Shown one piece after another: positions 1 to 8,137 of a DNA stretch of 36,354 nt (positions within the stretch are counted from its first letter, which is position 1; each line of letters opens with the position of its first letter). The translations under genes were made by a program, and so were the position numbers. A model generated the notes under the pieces. That model was given only the letters and a program-made list of their open reading frames with translations. It was not told the DNA's origin and made no database searches. Location of the stretch: contig DAIOEK010000028.1 of the NCBI GenBank assembly GCA_036746315.1, positions 1-36,354 on the forward strand, written 5' to 3'. The DNA is from DAIOEK01 sp036746315 (GTDB lineage: Bacteria > Chloroflexota > Anaerolineae > Anaerolineales > Anaerolineaceae).

Positions 1-711
1 GAGCACATCGAAGCAGATCAAAACCAGAATACTGAGGAAACCGGTAATGTAAACCAATTGCAGACGGGTGTTTCCACTCAGCAGGCTGAATAGCGGCAAA
101 GATGCCTTTGCGGTTGCGGGCTGCTCTTCGCTTTTCACCTGCATCCCGCCGGACGACTGCGGCGGCAATTTGGGCAGGCGGACAAGCAGCGCCGCCGCAA
201 GAAAGAAGGAAACCAAATCAAGGATGATTGCCTGGTGTGGATTCATCACCGCCAGAATGCCACCTGCCAGGATCGGGGCGCCAATTTTAACCAGGCTCGA
301 GAGCTGCTGCAAAAAAGCATTGGCGCGGGTCAGCTCTTCGGGCGGGAGAATATCGGGCAGGATGGACGCGCGGGCGGGGGTCATCACCGAGACGGTTACC
401 GCCTGCAATGCCAGCAGGGCATAGATGAGGATGAGATTCTCGGTAAAGATCAATCCGCTGACAATAGCGCCCGAAAGGATCAGGCTGCCCATCATCAGGT
501 ATTTGCGGTCGTAACGGTCACACAGCCAGCCCGAAACGAGGCTGGCGGGCAGGGTGGGCAGCAGACCCGCCAGAAAGATGCCGCTGCTCTGCGCCACGCC
601 GCCATCGCCGCGGAAAACCAGCAGGGCAAAGATTGCCATCATGGTGATCCAATCTCCAATGGCGCTGATCGATTCAGCAATGCCGAGCGTAATAATGGTG
701 CGGTTTTTCAT
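1..711 (-). CDS. MFS transporter, N-terminal part (runs off window)
   Basis: The frame is open from an ATG at 711 to the window edge, giving 237 residues of what is normally a protein of about 400. Several long hydrophobic segments alternate with short loops. The loop after the second segment (residues 61-70, GWLCDRYDRK) matches the major facilitator motif A (G-x-x-x-D-R-x-x-R-K). A Pro-rich cytoplasmic linker near residues 185-205 fits the central loop between the two six-helix halves. The family moves small solutes across the inner membrane by proton or solute coupling. The substrate cannot be told; the general look is that of drug or metabolite exporters of the MFS_3 type. It is divergent from the thiolase gene, and a palindrome overlaps its probable transcription start, so control by a repressor is likely. 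Confidence 0.85.
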   Translation of the reverse strand, partial: MKNRTIITLGIAESISAIGDWITMMAIFALLVFRGDGGVAQSSGIFLAGLLPTLPASLVSGWLCDRYDRKYLMMGSLILSGAIVSGLIFTENLILIYALLALQAVTVSVMTPARASILPDILPPEELTRANAFLQQLSSLVKIGAPILAGGILAVMNPHQAIILDLVSFFLAAALLVRLPKLPPQSSGGMQVKSEEQPATAKASLPLFSLLSGNTRLQLVYITGFLSILVLICFDVL

Positions 712-724
712 GTTTCGCCTCTCT

Positions 725-779
725 TATCGTAGTTAAATAACTACGATATAAGTATATATTATTTATTACGTTTTAGCAA
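725..779 (-). promoter_or_regulatory. Promoter and 24-bp palindromic operator of the MFS gene
   Basis: On the minus strand a -35 box TTGCTA (779-774) and a -10 box TATACT (756-751) are separated by exactly 17 bases. Directly after the -10 lies a perfect palindrome, 725-748, with 11-base arms (TATCGTAGTTA and its complement) around AA. It covers the expected start of transcription and ends 13 bases before the MFS start codon. A perfect palindrome at this place is typical for a dimeric repressor operator. The TAGTTA/TAACTA core recalls MarR/ArsR-type sites, but no regulator gene is visible in the window, so the cognate protein is unknown. Confidence 0.65.
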
Positions 780-858
780 GCGGCAATTCCGTGATCTTCC
801 AGATATCCGCATAGAAGGCAGATAATGCTACAATTAATCCAACTTTGCGGAGGTGATT

Positions 859-2079
859 ATGGCAGAAGCAGTCATTGTAGATGGCATTCGTACCCCCATC
901 GGCAACCTGGGAGGCGGGCTGGCAGCTGTGCGACCCGACGACCTGGCAGCGCTCATATTGAAGACCCTGGCAGAGCGCAACCATTTGCCCACCGGACAGG
1001 TGGACGAAGTACTGTTGGGCTGTGCCAACCAGGCGGGTGAAGACAACCGCAATGTGGCGCGCATCAGTACTCTGCTGGCGGGCTATCCCACTTCGGTGCC
1101 TGCGTTCACCATCAACCGGCTGTGTGCCTCAGGACTGGCAGCCGTCAATCTGGCAGCACGCGCCATCCGCGCGGGCGACGGCGACCTGTACGTTGCAGGC
1201 GGGGTGGAAAGCATGTCGCGCGCCCCGTATGTATTCGGCAAAGCGGAACAAGCCTATCCCTTCGGCAACCTCACTGTGTTCGACACCACCCTGGGATGGC
1301 GTTTCCCAAACCCCAAGTTCGCCGAGATGTACGGCACCGAGCCGATGGGCGAGACCGCCGAGAACATAGCCGAACAGTTCAAGGTTAGCCGCCAAGAACA
1401 GGATGCCTTTGCCCTCACCAGCCACCAGCGGGCGGTTGCCGCCACTGAAAGCGGCAAGTTCGCCGAGGAGATCATCCCCGTGCCAGTGCCCGCCAAAAAG
1501 GGTGAAACGGTGTGGGTGGAACGCGACGAACGTCCGCGCAAAGACAGCAGCCTGGAATCGCTGGCAAAGCTCAGAGCCGCCTTCCGCAAAGAAGGAACCG
1601 TCACCGCAGGAAACGCATCCAGCCTGAACGATGGAGCGGCAGCCCTGCTGGTAATGAGCCGCGAAAAGGCGGAGGCATTAGGCTACAAGCCGCTGGCGCG
1701 CTTCGTCGCCTCGGCATCGGTGGGCGTGGAGCCGCGCACCATGGGGCTGGGTCCCATCCCTGCCACCCGCAAGGCGCTGGCAAAAGCCGGTCTGACCATC
1801 GAGCGGATCGCCCTGGCGGAGATCAACGAAGCATTCGCGGTACAGGCGCTTACCTGCATGCGCGAATTGGGATTATCACACGAGATCACCAACGTCAACG
1901 GCGGCGCGGTGGCGCTCGGGCATCCGTTGGGATGCTCGGGGGCGCGCATTCTGGTGACGCTGTTATATGAAATGAAGCGCCGGGCGGCAGCCATGCCGCG
2001 TCCGTTCTACGGTCTGGCAACCCTGTGCGTAGGCGTCGGACAGGGTGAGGCCACCATCGTGGAGTGGCTGGGCGAATAA
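859..2079 (+). CDS. Acetyl-CoA acyltransferase (thiolase, PcaF/PaaJ-like)
   Basis: This 406-residue protein has the length and motifs of a degradative thiolase, which cleaves a 3-oxoacyl-CoA with CoA (or condenses two acyl-CoAs). The acylated cysteine is Cys89 in NRLCASGLAAV. His355 lies in GHPLGCSGAR and the second cysteine is Cys390 in LCVGVGQG, where most relatives have CxGGGQG. The segments GCANQAGEDNRNVAR, GGVESMSRAP and DTTLGWRF resemble beta-ketoadipyl-CoA thiolases more than acetoacetyl-CoA thiolases, but no aromatic-degradation gene is nearby, so the substrate stays open. ATG 859 is chosen because GGAGG ends 5 bases before it; a GTG at 853 lies inside that site. It heads a run of five same-strand genes. 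Confidence 0.92.
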   Translation: MAEAVIVDGIRTPIGNLGGGLAAVRPDDLAALILKTLAERNHLPTGQVDEVLLGCANQAGEDNRNVARISTLLAGYPTSVPAFTINRLCASGLAAVNLAARAIRAGDGDLYVAGGVESMSRAPYVFGKAEQAYPFGNLTVFDTTLGWRFPNPKFAEMYGTEPMGETAENIAEQFKVSRQEQDAFALTSHQRAVAATESGKFAEEIIPVPVPAKKGETVWVERDERPRKDSSLESLAKLRAAFRKEGTVTAGNASSLNDGAAALLVMSREKAEALGYKPLARFVASASVGVEPRTMGLGPIPATRKALAKAGLTIERIALAEINEAFAVQALTCMRELGLSHEITNVNGGAVALGHPLGCSGARILVTLLYEMKRRAAAMPRPFYGLATLCVGVGQGEATIVEWLGE

Positions 2080-2100
2080 GCGGTTTTGGGAGGGAGATAA

Positions 2101-2973
2101 ATGAAAACGATGCGGTTTTTCCTGATTGTGCTTGTTCTTTCCGTCAGCAGCCTGGCGTGTAGAATCCCCGGTTTGGGCAATCACGAACCAACGACAGCAC
2201 CGCCGGTGGAGGTGCCGGTCGTTCCGCAAGCCACAGAGGAGATGCCAGCGCCCACGGAAACTGCGGAACCAACCGCCGAACCGGTCAGCGACCTGACCTG
2301 CACCAGCATTCCATCCTTTGAAATCTGCATGCCGCAAGAACTGGCATCCGCGTTGGTCGCGAGCAAGATGCCCAAGGTGGAAGATAACGGCATGGTGGGA
2401 CCGTGGGAGATCATCCCCGAACATTATCAAATTGTGCCCAACGGATACCCGCTGACCAACACCTTCCTCAAGCCGATCATCCACGTGATACCGGCGGCGG
2501 ATTACGCCATTATGACCGAAAGCGCCTTGATGACCCAGAATTACCTGATGGAATTGATGGCATCACGAGACCCCAAGCCATCCAGCCTGCCCATTCTGCC
2601 GATCATCAATGCCGGTTCCGTGTTCACGGCACGCATTGGCTACGTAGAAAACGAATATTTGCACGGGGTGGAAGGGCTGACCCAGCTCGCACAATCCTAC
2701 TCGGTGATCAACAACAATGAACTAATCTACACCTTTCAGGGCATCACCAATGACGAAAAGTATTGGATCGGCATCATCCTGCCGATCAGCCAGAATTCAC
2801 TGCCAGCCGACCAATACGGCAACCCGTACAGCGACCTCGACCAATTAATGAACCAGTATCAGACGTATACTTCGGTCATTTCAGACACACTTACCAACGC
2901 ACCATCTGACAGCTTCACACCGAACTATGCCGATATTCAGAAAGTGGTGGAATCGATCCAATATATTCCTTAG
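2101..2973 (+). CDS. Putative lipoprotein, Pro/Thr-rich stalk
   Basis: This 290-residue protein starts with a signal peptide whose lipobox SLAC places the lipidated cysteine at residue 20. A low-complexity stalk rich in Pro, Thr, Glu and Val (about residues 30-62) follows, then a globular domain that I do not recognise. The stalk style is common in surface lipoproteins of Chloroflexota. A strong Shine-Dalgarno (GGGAGGGAG) sits before ATG 2101. It lies 21 bases after the thiolase and 8 bases before the WD40 gene, so it is probably co-transcribed with them. The function is unknown; a role at the outer face of the membrane is inferred from the signal peptide only. Confidence 0.8.
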   Translation: MKTMRFFLIVLVLSVSSLACRIPGLGNHEPTTAPPVEVPVVPQATEEMPAPTETAEPTAEPVSDLTCTSIPSFEICMPQELASALVASKMPKVEDNGMVGPWEIIPEHYQIVPNGYPLTNTFLKPIIHVIPAADYAIMTESALMTQNYLMELMASRDPKPSSLPILPIINAGSVFTARIGYVENEYLHGVEGLTQLAQSYSVINNNELIYTFQGITNDEKYWIGIILPISQNSLPADQYGNPYSDLDQLMNQYQTYTSVISDTLTNAPSDSFTPNYADIQKVVESIQYIP

Positions 2974-2981
2974 GGGGCAGT

Positions 2982-3860
2982 ATGAAACAAATTCTGGAAT
3001 TTCAGGCACATGATAACAAGGTCTGCGCGGTGAGGTATTCACCCGACGGCAGCCAATTGATCTCAGCGGGGATGGATGCGCTGATCCATTTCTGGGATGC
3101 CGCGACTTGGCAGAAGACCGCCACATTGAGCGGGCACGAAAAATCAGTGAACTGCCTGGCTTTTTCCAACAAAGGAAACATCCTCGCCAGCGGATCGACG
3201 GATAACGACATCCGATTGTGGGAATATCCCTCACGCAAAGAACTGCGCATTCTGCGCAGCCACCGCAACACCATTGCAGACATGGATTTTTCACACGATG
3301 ACCGCTATCTGGCAAGCTGTTCCTACGATACCAAGGTCAAACTGTGGGATGCTGCCAGCGGAGACCTGATCTTCACCTTCGAGGAGCATCTCAAAAACGT
3401 ATCCGCAGTTGCGTTTCGCCAGGACGACCGCTTTCTGGCGTCGGGCGGCATTGGCGGGGATATTCTGGTGATGGACATTCCGGGCGGGAAACTCTCCCGG
3501 CGGGTGAAAGGACACCAGGGAGTAGTGGTTGCGATCAAATTGCTGCCGGACGGCAAACGGATGGCATCGATCGGCTATGAAGGCATGCTGCGCATCTGGT
3601 CGACCGACACCTGGCAAGAGGAAGCCGCCATTCCGCTCAATGCGCCGCGCATGCTGCCCATGCAAATCTCACCGAATGGCAGGCTGGCTGCCATTGGCGC
3701 GGATCACAAGATCGTGCTGGTCGACCTGGCGGGCAAAACTGTTGCGGAAGACTTCGCCATGCCGATCACCGGAATCTATGCCCTTTCGTTCTCACCCGAT
3801 GGAAAGCACCTGGCGTGCGGCTCGGCAGACAAGATGGTACGCATTTTCGAGCTGGAGTAG
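2982..3860 (+). CDS. WD40-repeat beta-propeller protein
   Basis: This 292-residue protein has no signal peptide and consists almost wholly of seven WD40-like repeats of about 40 residues. Typical units are GH-x-x-x-V near the blade start, SPDG-x-x-L or a variant in the middle, and a closing W/F-D or R-I-W/F (for example IRLWEY, VKLWDA, LRIWST, VRIFEL). Seven blades would close one propeller. Such proteins serve as protein-binding scaffolds; no enzymatic domain is attached here. It follows the lipoprotein by 8 bases and precedes the acetyltransferase by 3, so the three genes probably form one transcript. A cytoplasmic partner is not evident. Confidence 0.9.
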   Translation: MKQILEFQAHDNKVCAVRYSPDGSQLISAGMDALIHFWDAATWQKTATLSGHEKSVNCLAFSNKGNILASGSTDNDIRLWEYPSRKELRILRSHRNTIADMDFSHDDRYLASCSYDTKVKLWDAASGDLIFTFEEHLKNVSAVAFRQDDRFLASGGIGGDILVMDIPGGKLSRRVKGHQGVVVAIKLLPDGKRMASIGYEGMLRIWSTDTWQEEAAIPLNAPRMLPMQISPNGRLAAIGADHKIVLVDLAGKTVAEDFAMPITGIYALSFSPDGKHLACGSADKMVRIFELE

Positions 3861-3863
3861 CCC

Positions 3864-4328
3864 ATGATACAGATCCGCCCCATGCACAGCGGTGAAGAAG
3901 AGGAAGTCATTCGCCTGGTACGGCAAGTTTTCGACCAGCAGGTTGCACCGGGATACAAGCCAGAAGGGAGCGAAACCTTCCACCGCTACGCCGATGCAGG
4001 GGCGTTATCAGCCCGCAGAAAAGACCATACAGTGATGGTGGCAATACTGGAGGAGGAGATCATCGGCGTGCTCGAGATGCGGGGAACCACGCACCTTGCC
4101 ATGCTCTTCGTCGAGCAGGATTGTCAGCGCCGAGGCGTTGGCAGCGCCCTGTTCGAGGCAGCGATGAAACACAACCTGGCGGAAAATCCCGACCTGGATT
4201 TCGTCACGGTGCATGCCTCGCCCAATGCAGTCGACTTTTACAAAACACTGGGTTTCGAAACCAAAGAGCCCGAGCAGGAAACAGATGGGATCCGCTACAC
4301 TCCCATGATCCTCGATCTCTGGCGATAA
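3864..4328 (+). CDS. GNAT family N-acetyltransferase
   Basis: This 154-residue protein is the size of a single GNAT domain, which transfers an acetyl group from acetyl-CoA to an amine. The acetyl-CoA pyrophosphate-binding motif A is seen as QRRGVGSALFEAA (fitting Q/R-x-x-G-x-G/A) after a beta strand LAMLFVEQ. The C-terminal part VHASPNAVDFYKTLGFE is the usual motif B region. The acceptor cannot be deduced. The start ATG 3864 is 3 bases after the WD40 stop, and the next gene begins 17 bases downstream, which supports one operon. Confidence 0.88.
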   Translation: MIQIRPMHSGEEEEVIRLVRQVFDQQVAPGYKPEGSETFHRYADAGALSARRKDHTVMVAILEEEIIGVLEMRGTTHLAMLFVEQDCQRRGVGSALFEAAMKHNLAENPDLDFVTVHASPNAVDFYKTLGFETKEPEQETDGIRYTPMILDLWR

Positions 4329-4345
4329 AACAACCGGGAGACAAC

Positions 4346-5680
4346 ATGGCTAAATTTTCAGCAGCATATCATTTTCCAAAAGGGTTTTTATGGGGCACCG
4401 CCACCTCATCACACCAGGTGGAAGGCGGAAACACGCTCAACAACTGGCACCAGTGGGAACAGACCCCCGGCAAGATCGTTCAGGGGCAGACAAGCGGACT
4501 GGCATGCGACTGGTGGGGCGGTCGCTGGAAGGAAGATTTCGACCGTGCACAGGAGACGGGACAAAACGCCCACCGCCTTTCCATCGAATGGAGCCGCATT
4601 CAACCCGCGGCAGACCGCTGGGATGACGATGCGCTCGATCACTACCGCCAGATCATCCGCGGTTTGATCGAACGCAATATGACGCCCTTCGTCACCCTGC
4701 ACCACTTTACCGACCCGATCTGGCTGACAGAAATGGGCGGCTGGCTGAACCTACAAACACCCTTCCTGTTCGAAAAATACGTCCGCAGGGTGGCAGAAGC
4801 CCTGAAGGAATACGTGACACTGTGGGTAACGATCAATGAACCCAACGTCTACACTTTCGTCGGCTACCTGTTCGGAGATTTTCCGCCGGGGCATCACTCC
4901 CTGCCCGAAGCCTGGCAGGTGGCGATCAACATGACCACCGGTCACGCGCTTGCCTACCACGCAATCCACGAAATCCAAAAGGAGGCGCGGGTGGGATATG
5001 CGATCAACTTCCGCGGTTTCAAACCCGCGGTGAACTGGTCACCGTTTGATCGCGCCACTGCCGGCATCCTCGACCAGGCATTCAACCGCAGTTTCATGGA
5101 TGCCGCCTTCGACGGCAATCTCAAAATGCTCACTTACCGACAGCATATTCCCCAGGCAAAACGAACGCAGGATTTCATCGGCGTGAATTATTACAGCCGC
5201 GATTACGTGGCTTTCCAGCCGTTGCAGCCTTCCAAAATGTTCATGCGCCTGTTCTACCGCCCGGAGGATGAATTGAGCGGCACCGGGTATATTGCCAACA
5301 CCCCGGAGAATTTCTACGAAATCATGAAATCGGTGCTCAAATACAAACTGCCGCTGATCATCTCGGAGAACGGCATGGAAGATCAGGACGACAAAATGCG
5401 TCCGCGCTACACGCTGCAACACATTCATCAGGTATGGCGGGGGGTGAATTTCAACTGGATGATCAAGGGCTACTTCCACTGGTCGCTGGTGGACAACTTT
5501 GAATGGGAGCGGGGATGGACCCAGCGCTTCGGGCTGTGGGGGCTGAATGAAAAGACGCAAAAGCGCATCCGACGCAAGAGCGTGGACCTGTACGCCGACA
5601 TCTGCAAGGAGAACGGTATTACTACTGAAATTGTGGAAAAGTACACACCGGAGCTGATGTCCAAGATATTCCCGGCTTGA
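4346..5680 (+). CDS. Glycoside hydrolase family 1 (beta-glucosidase-like)
   Basis: This 444-residue protein has the standard length of a GH1 retaining beta-glycosidase with a single TIM barrel. The N-terminal signature FPKGFLWGTATSSHQVEG is clear. The acid/base is Glu165 in TINEPN, and the nucleophile is Glu341 in IISENGME. The aglycone and sugar-binding region FHWSLVDNFEWERGW near the C-terminus is also typical. No signal peptide is present, so it acts in the cytoplasm on imported glycosides; beta-glucosidase or beta-galactosidase activity is likely but not separable. The start at ATG 4346 has a GGGAG site 5 bases upstream; the open frame extends further upstream, but only through the GNAT gene. 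Last gene of the run. Confidence 0.93.
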   Translation: MAKFSAAYHFPKGFLWGTATSSHQVEGGNTLNNWHQWEQTPGKIVQGQTSGLACDWWGGRWKEDFDRAQETGQNAHRLSIEWSRIQPAADRWDDDALDHYRQIIRGLIERNMTPFVTLHHFTDPIWLTEMGGWLNLQTPFLFEKYVRRVAEALKEYVTLWVTINEPNVYTFVGYLFGDFPPGHHSLPEAWQVAINMTTGHALAYHAIHEIQKEARVGYAINFRGFKPAVNWSPFDRATAGILDQAFNRSFMDAAFDGNLKMLTYRQHIPQAKRTQDFIGVNYYSRDYVAFQPLQPSKMFMRLFYRPEDELSGTGYIANTPENFYEIMKSVLKYKLPLIISENGMEDQDDKMRPRYTLQHIHQVWRGVNFNWMIKGYFHWSLVDNFEWERGWTQRFGLWGLNEKTQKRIRRKSVDLYADICKENGITTEIVEKYTPELMSKIFPA

Positions 5681-5692
5681 ACTGCCGACGAG

Positions 5693-5728
5693 AAAAAAAG
5701 GGTCCGGCTGTTATTCAGTCGGACCCTT
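5693..5728. terminator. Bidirectional terminator between convergent genes
   Basis: A 13-bp stem (5698-5710 with 5716-5728, one wobble pair) closes a 5-base TTATT loop. Read on the minus strand it is followed by seven T (5699-5693), a strong intrinsic terminator for the zinc-ribbon gene ending at 5751. Read on the plus strand, the tail TAATATTTAAT is weaker but may also end the thiolase-GH1 run. Confidence 0.8.
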
Positions 5729-5750
5729 AATATTTAATCAAACAGCGGGT

Positions 5751-6833
5751 TTACAGACGAATGATGGAACCGCAGTAGTCGCATTTGATGGTATCCTGTC
5801 CGCGCAGGACCGGTTTGTTGATCGTTCCCCCGCAGGTCGGGCACTTGGCAGGCGCATTCTTCACCTTTTCAAGAACCTCGGCGGAAACAGCCACCACGCG
5901 GTCGGCATCCAGTTCGCCCCCCTTCACCTTGCCGAGCAGGGCGTCCCATTCCTCGCAGGGCTGGTTGAAGATATGCAAATGGCAGGTGGGGAAGGGACCA
6001 CCGGCATCCAGTCTGATATCCAGATGGTCTTCGTTCTTGAGAAAGCCCTGTTTCGAAGTGGTGACATCATTTACCAACACCACCGGAAATTCAAACAACA
6101 ACTTTTGCACCTTTTCCTTCTCGGTGGTAATGAAAAGCACCTTCTTCTTGGCAATCTCCTGATTTTGCTCGAACAAAATCCGCTGATCGGTCAGGAACAA
6201 CTGCCCCTTGGGATCATCCCGATCTTCCTTACCGTTTGGCGCCCAAACCGCCTCCACGGCGTTCACAGCGTATTCCGCTGCACCGAGGGTGAACGAGGCG
6301 GAGGCAAACCACGCCAACATTTTTTCCATCCGCTGAAGCTGGGCGGTTACCTTGGTGAGGTTGCTCTGAAATTGATCATAGGCGCCGCGCACAGCACTTT
6401 CTGCACTGCGCACCTTGTTCTCCATGGTGGTGATGGCAGACTGCACCTGCCCCAGGAAAGGAGCAGCCAGGGACGGGTTATTGCTGCGGGATGTCAGCTG
6501 CATCATCAGGCTTTCAATGCCACGCATTTCCGCATCCAAACGGGCGGCCTGCTCATTTGCCAGGTTGATCACCGTCGGCTGCAAAGGAGTCCACTGCTGC
6601 AACAAAGCGGCCACGCGGCTTTCCAATTCCTTATCGAATATATAGCCTTTGGCGCGCAGGTCCTTGACACGTTGGTCAAGTCCGCCGACCGTGGTATGCA
6701 AATCCTCCACCTGGTCACGGATGGTGGTGAGACGGACGCTGGTTTGCAAGCTATTCAGATCACTCTGCGCTCTGCTGATATCCGCTTTCAGTTTTTCCTG
6801 TGGGCTTGGGGCTGGAGCAGGTTTCTGTGTCAT
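5751..6833 (-). CDS. Coiled-coil protein with C-terminal zinc ribbon
   Basis: I do not recognise this 360-residue protein as a named family. Residues 1 to about 175 are predicted helical and coiled-coil (many heptad-like Leu/Ile/Val, Gln, Glu, Lys). About residues 190-285 look like a beta-rich GRAM/PH-like module (KGQLFLTDQRILFEQ, typical of such domains). The last 30 residues hold two CxxC pairs (CPTCGG and CDYCGS), a zinc ribbon. There is no signal peptide, so it is cytoplasmic, perhaps membrane-associated through the GRAM-like part (inference). It stands alone, convergent with the GH1 gene and divergent from the UbiA gene. The start ATG 6833 is preceded by GAGGGAGGT. Confidence 0.75.
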   Translation of the reverse strand: MTQKPAPAPSPQEKLKADISRAQSDLNSLQTSVRLTTIRDQVEDLHTTVGGLDQRVKDLRAKGYIFDKELESRVAALLQQWTPLQPTVINLANEQAARLDAEMRGIESLMMQLTSRSNNPSLAAPFLGQVQSAITTMENKVRSAESAVRGAYDQFQSNLTKVTAQLQRMEKMLAWFASASFTLGAAEYAVNAVEAVWAPNGKEDRDDPKGQLFLTDQRILFEQNQEIAKKKVLFITTEKEKVQKLLFEFPVVLVNDVTTSKQGFLKNEDHLDIRLDAGGPFPTCHLHIFNQPCEEWDALLGKVKGGELDADRVVAVSAEVLEKVKNAPAKCPTCGGTINKPVLRGQDTIKCDYCGSIIRL

Positions 6834-6914
6834 GACATTCTACCTCCCTCTCGAAATAGTGCAAATAACCTAGTATATTATCCATAATATTAGCAGGTAT
6901 GAAAAGGAAAGACA

Positions 6915-7922
6915 ATGAAAACGAGCATGTGGAAACAGGCAATTCAGGGAATTCCGCGAATTAGTGGTGAAGAGTGGCGTGGATTGAGTGCTTTTACCCG
7001 CTGGCTGATCTCAGTACGGGCAGCGGTACTGGTGATGACTTTCATCTCCGCCGCATTGGCGGGTTTGATGGCATGGCGCGACGGAGGCTTCGTGTGGTGG
7101 CGCTGGCTCCTGCTGGCGCTGGGGCTGATGCTGGCACACGCCACCAACAACATTCTCAACGATATCACCGACCACCAGAAGGGTGTGGACCACGAGAACT
7201 ACTTCCGTACACAGTACGGCGTCCAGCCGCTGGAAGCGGGACTGATGAGCCGCAGACAGGCTTATCTGATGGCGGGCATTACCGGCGTGCTGGCAATTGC
7301 AGCCGGTCTGCCTCTGGTGCTCACTTCCGGCGCGTCGGGCTGGGGACTGCTTGCCGCCGGTGCGTTCTTTGTGCTGTTCTACACTTTTCCGCTGAAATAT
7401 ATCGGACTGGGGGAGATCTCCGTCATCCTGGTGTGGGGACCATTGATGGTGGGCGGCGGTTACTACGTCATCACCGGCATGTGGAGTTGGGAAGCGGTGG
7501 TGGTTAGCCTGCCCTATGCATTGGGCACCACCATGGTTATTTTTGGCAAGCACATCGACAAACGGGCAGCCGACAAGGCAAAGGGCATTCACACCCTGCC
7601 GGTCATCCTGGGAGACACCTTCTCCCGATTTACCACCGTGGTGATGATGGCGCTGCAATATGTGCTGGTGGCGGGGCTGGTGCTGAGCCGGGTATTTTCG
7701 CCGATCCTGCTGGTCGCCTTCCTGGCAATTGACACCCTCCCAGAAGTATGGAAAGTCTATAAAAACCCCAAGCCGGAAAGCATCCCCGAAGGTTACCGCG
7801 CGGACGTCTGGCCGCTGTATTACGTTGCCCTGGCTTTCGTGCATAACCGCAAATTCGGCATGTGGTATTTGGGCGGCATCTTTGCTGATACCCTGCTGCG
7901 ATCCCTGCACCTGCTCAAGTGA
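6915..7922 (+). CDS. UbiA family prenyltransferase
   Basis: This 335-residue protein has about eight to nine hydrophobic segments and the two Asp-rich motifs of UbiA enzymes. The first is NDITDHQKGVD (residues 82-92) and the second is DKRAADKAKGIHTLP after the sixth helix. These bind Mg-diphosphate of a polyprenyl donor, and the enzyme transfers the prenyl chain to an aromatic or other acceptor in the membrane. The form resembles MenA (1,4-dihydroxy-2-naphthoate prenyltransferase) more than UbiA proper, but no quinone gene lies near, so the acceptor is open. A GGAAAG site precedes ATG 6915. A hairpin terminator follows the stop. Confidence 0.85.
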   Translation: MKTSMWKQAIQGIPRISGEEWRGLSAFTRWLISVRAAVLVMTFISAALAGLMAWRDGGFVWWRWLLLALGLMLAHATNNILNDITDHQKGVDHENYFRTQYGVQPLEAGLMSRRQAYLMAGITGVLAIAAGLPLVLTSGASGWGLLAAGAFFVLFYTFPLKYIGLGEISVILVWGPLMVGGGYYVITGMWSWEAVVVSLPYALGTTMVIFGKHIDKRAADKAKGIHTLPVILGDTFSRFTTVVMMALQYVLVAGLVLSRVFSPILLVAFLAIDTLPEVWKVYKNPKPESIPEGYRADVWPLYYVALAFVHNRKFGMWYLGGIFADTLLRSLHLLK

Positions 7923-7939
7923 CTGGGATAGTATGCTAC

Positions 7940-7957
7940 ACCCCGGTGCGGGGTTTT
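7940..7957 (+). terminator. Intrinsic terminator after the UbiA gene
   Basis: A 6-bp GC-rich stem, ACCCCG (7940-7945) with CGGGGT (7949-7954), closes a GTG loop and runs into TTTT on the plus strand, 18 bases after the UbiA stop. On the minus strand there is no T tract, so it may serve the tRNA transcript only weakly. Confidence 0.65.
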
Positions 7958-7975
7958 CAATTCACAAAGGGAAAG

Positions 7976-8046
7976 CTGGTGGTCGTGGATTCGAACCACA
8001 ATCTCGATGTCCAGAGCATCGTGTCCTGCCGTTAGACGAACCACCA
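7976..8046 (-). tRNA. tRNA-Gln (anticodon CTG)
   Basis: The minus strand folds as a 71-base cloverleaf. The acceptor stem TGGTGGT pairs fully with ACCACCA, and the discriminator base is G. The D arm is GTC...GAC, the anticodon stem is CGATG/CATCG with loop CTCTGGA, and the T arm is TGTGG-TTCGAAT-CCACG. Anticodon CTG (plus positions 8014-8012) reads CAG, glutamine. The U1-A72 pair and G discriminator fit tRNA-Gln identity. CCA is not encoded. It lies 10 bases downstream of the second tRNA-Gln in the same transcript. Confidence 0.93.
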
Positions 8047-8056
8047 ATATACCAGG

Positions 8057-8127
8057 CTGGCGATCAAGGATTCGAACCTCGCTCCCGATGTCCAAAGCAT
8101 CGTGTCCTGCCGCTAGACGAATCGCCA
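8057..8127 (-). tRNA. tRNA-Gln (anticodon TTG)
   Basis: This is a 71-base cloverleaf on the minus strand. The acceptor stem is TGGCGAT/ATCGCCA with discriminator G, the D arm GTC...GAC, the anticodon stem CGATG/CATCG with loop CTTTGGA, and the T arm CGAGG-TTCGAAT-CCTTG. Anticodon TTG reads CAA, glutamine. The anticodon arm differs from the neighbour by a single base, so the two genes look like an old tandem duplication that now covers both Gln codons. It starts 20 bases after the hairpin of the leader terminator. Confidence 0.93.
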
Positions 8128-8137
8128 ATACATTCAG

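Noticed and set aside
853..858. GTG 853 as thiolase start
   Set aside because: It lies within the GGAGGTG ribosome site; ATG 859 has correct spacing.
5973..6887. 304-codon plus-strand frame over the zinc-ribbon gene
   Set aside because: The minus-strand protein has a zinc ribbon, a ribosome site and a matching terminator; this one has none of these.
7976..8127. The two similar tRNA units as a mobile-element repeat or attachment site
   Set aside because: Each folds as a full tRNA with its own acceptor stem; no integrase gene or flanking repeat is present.
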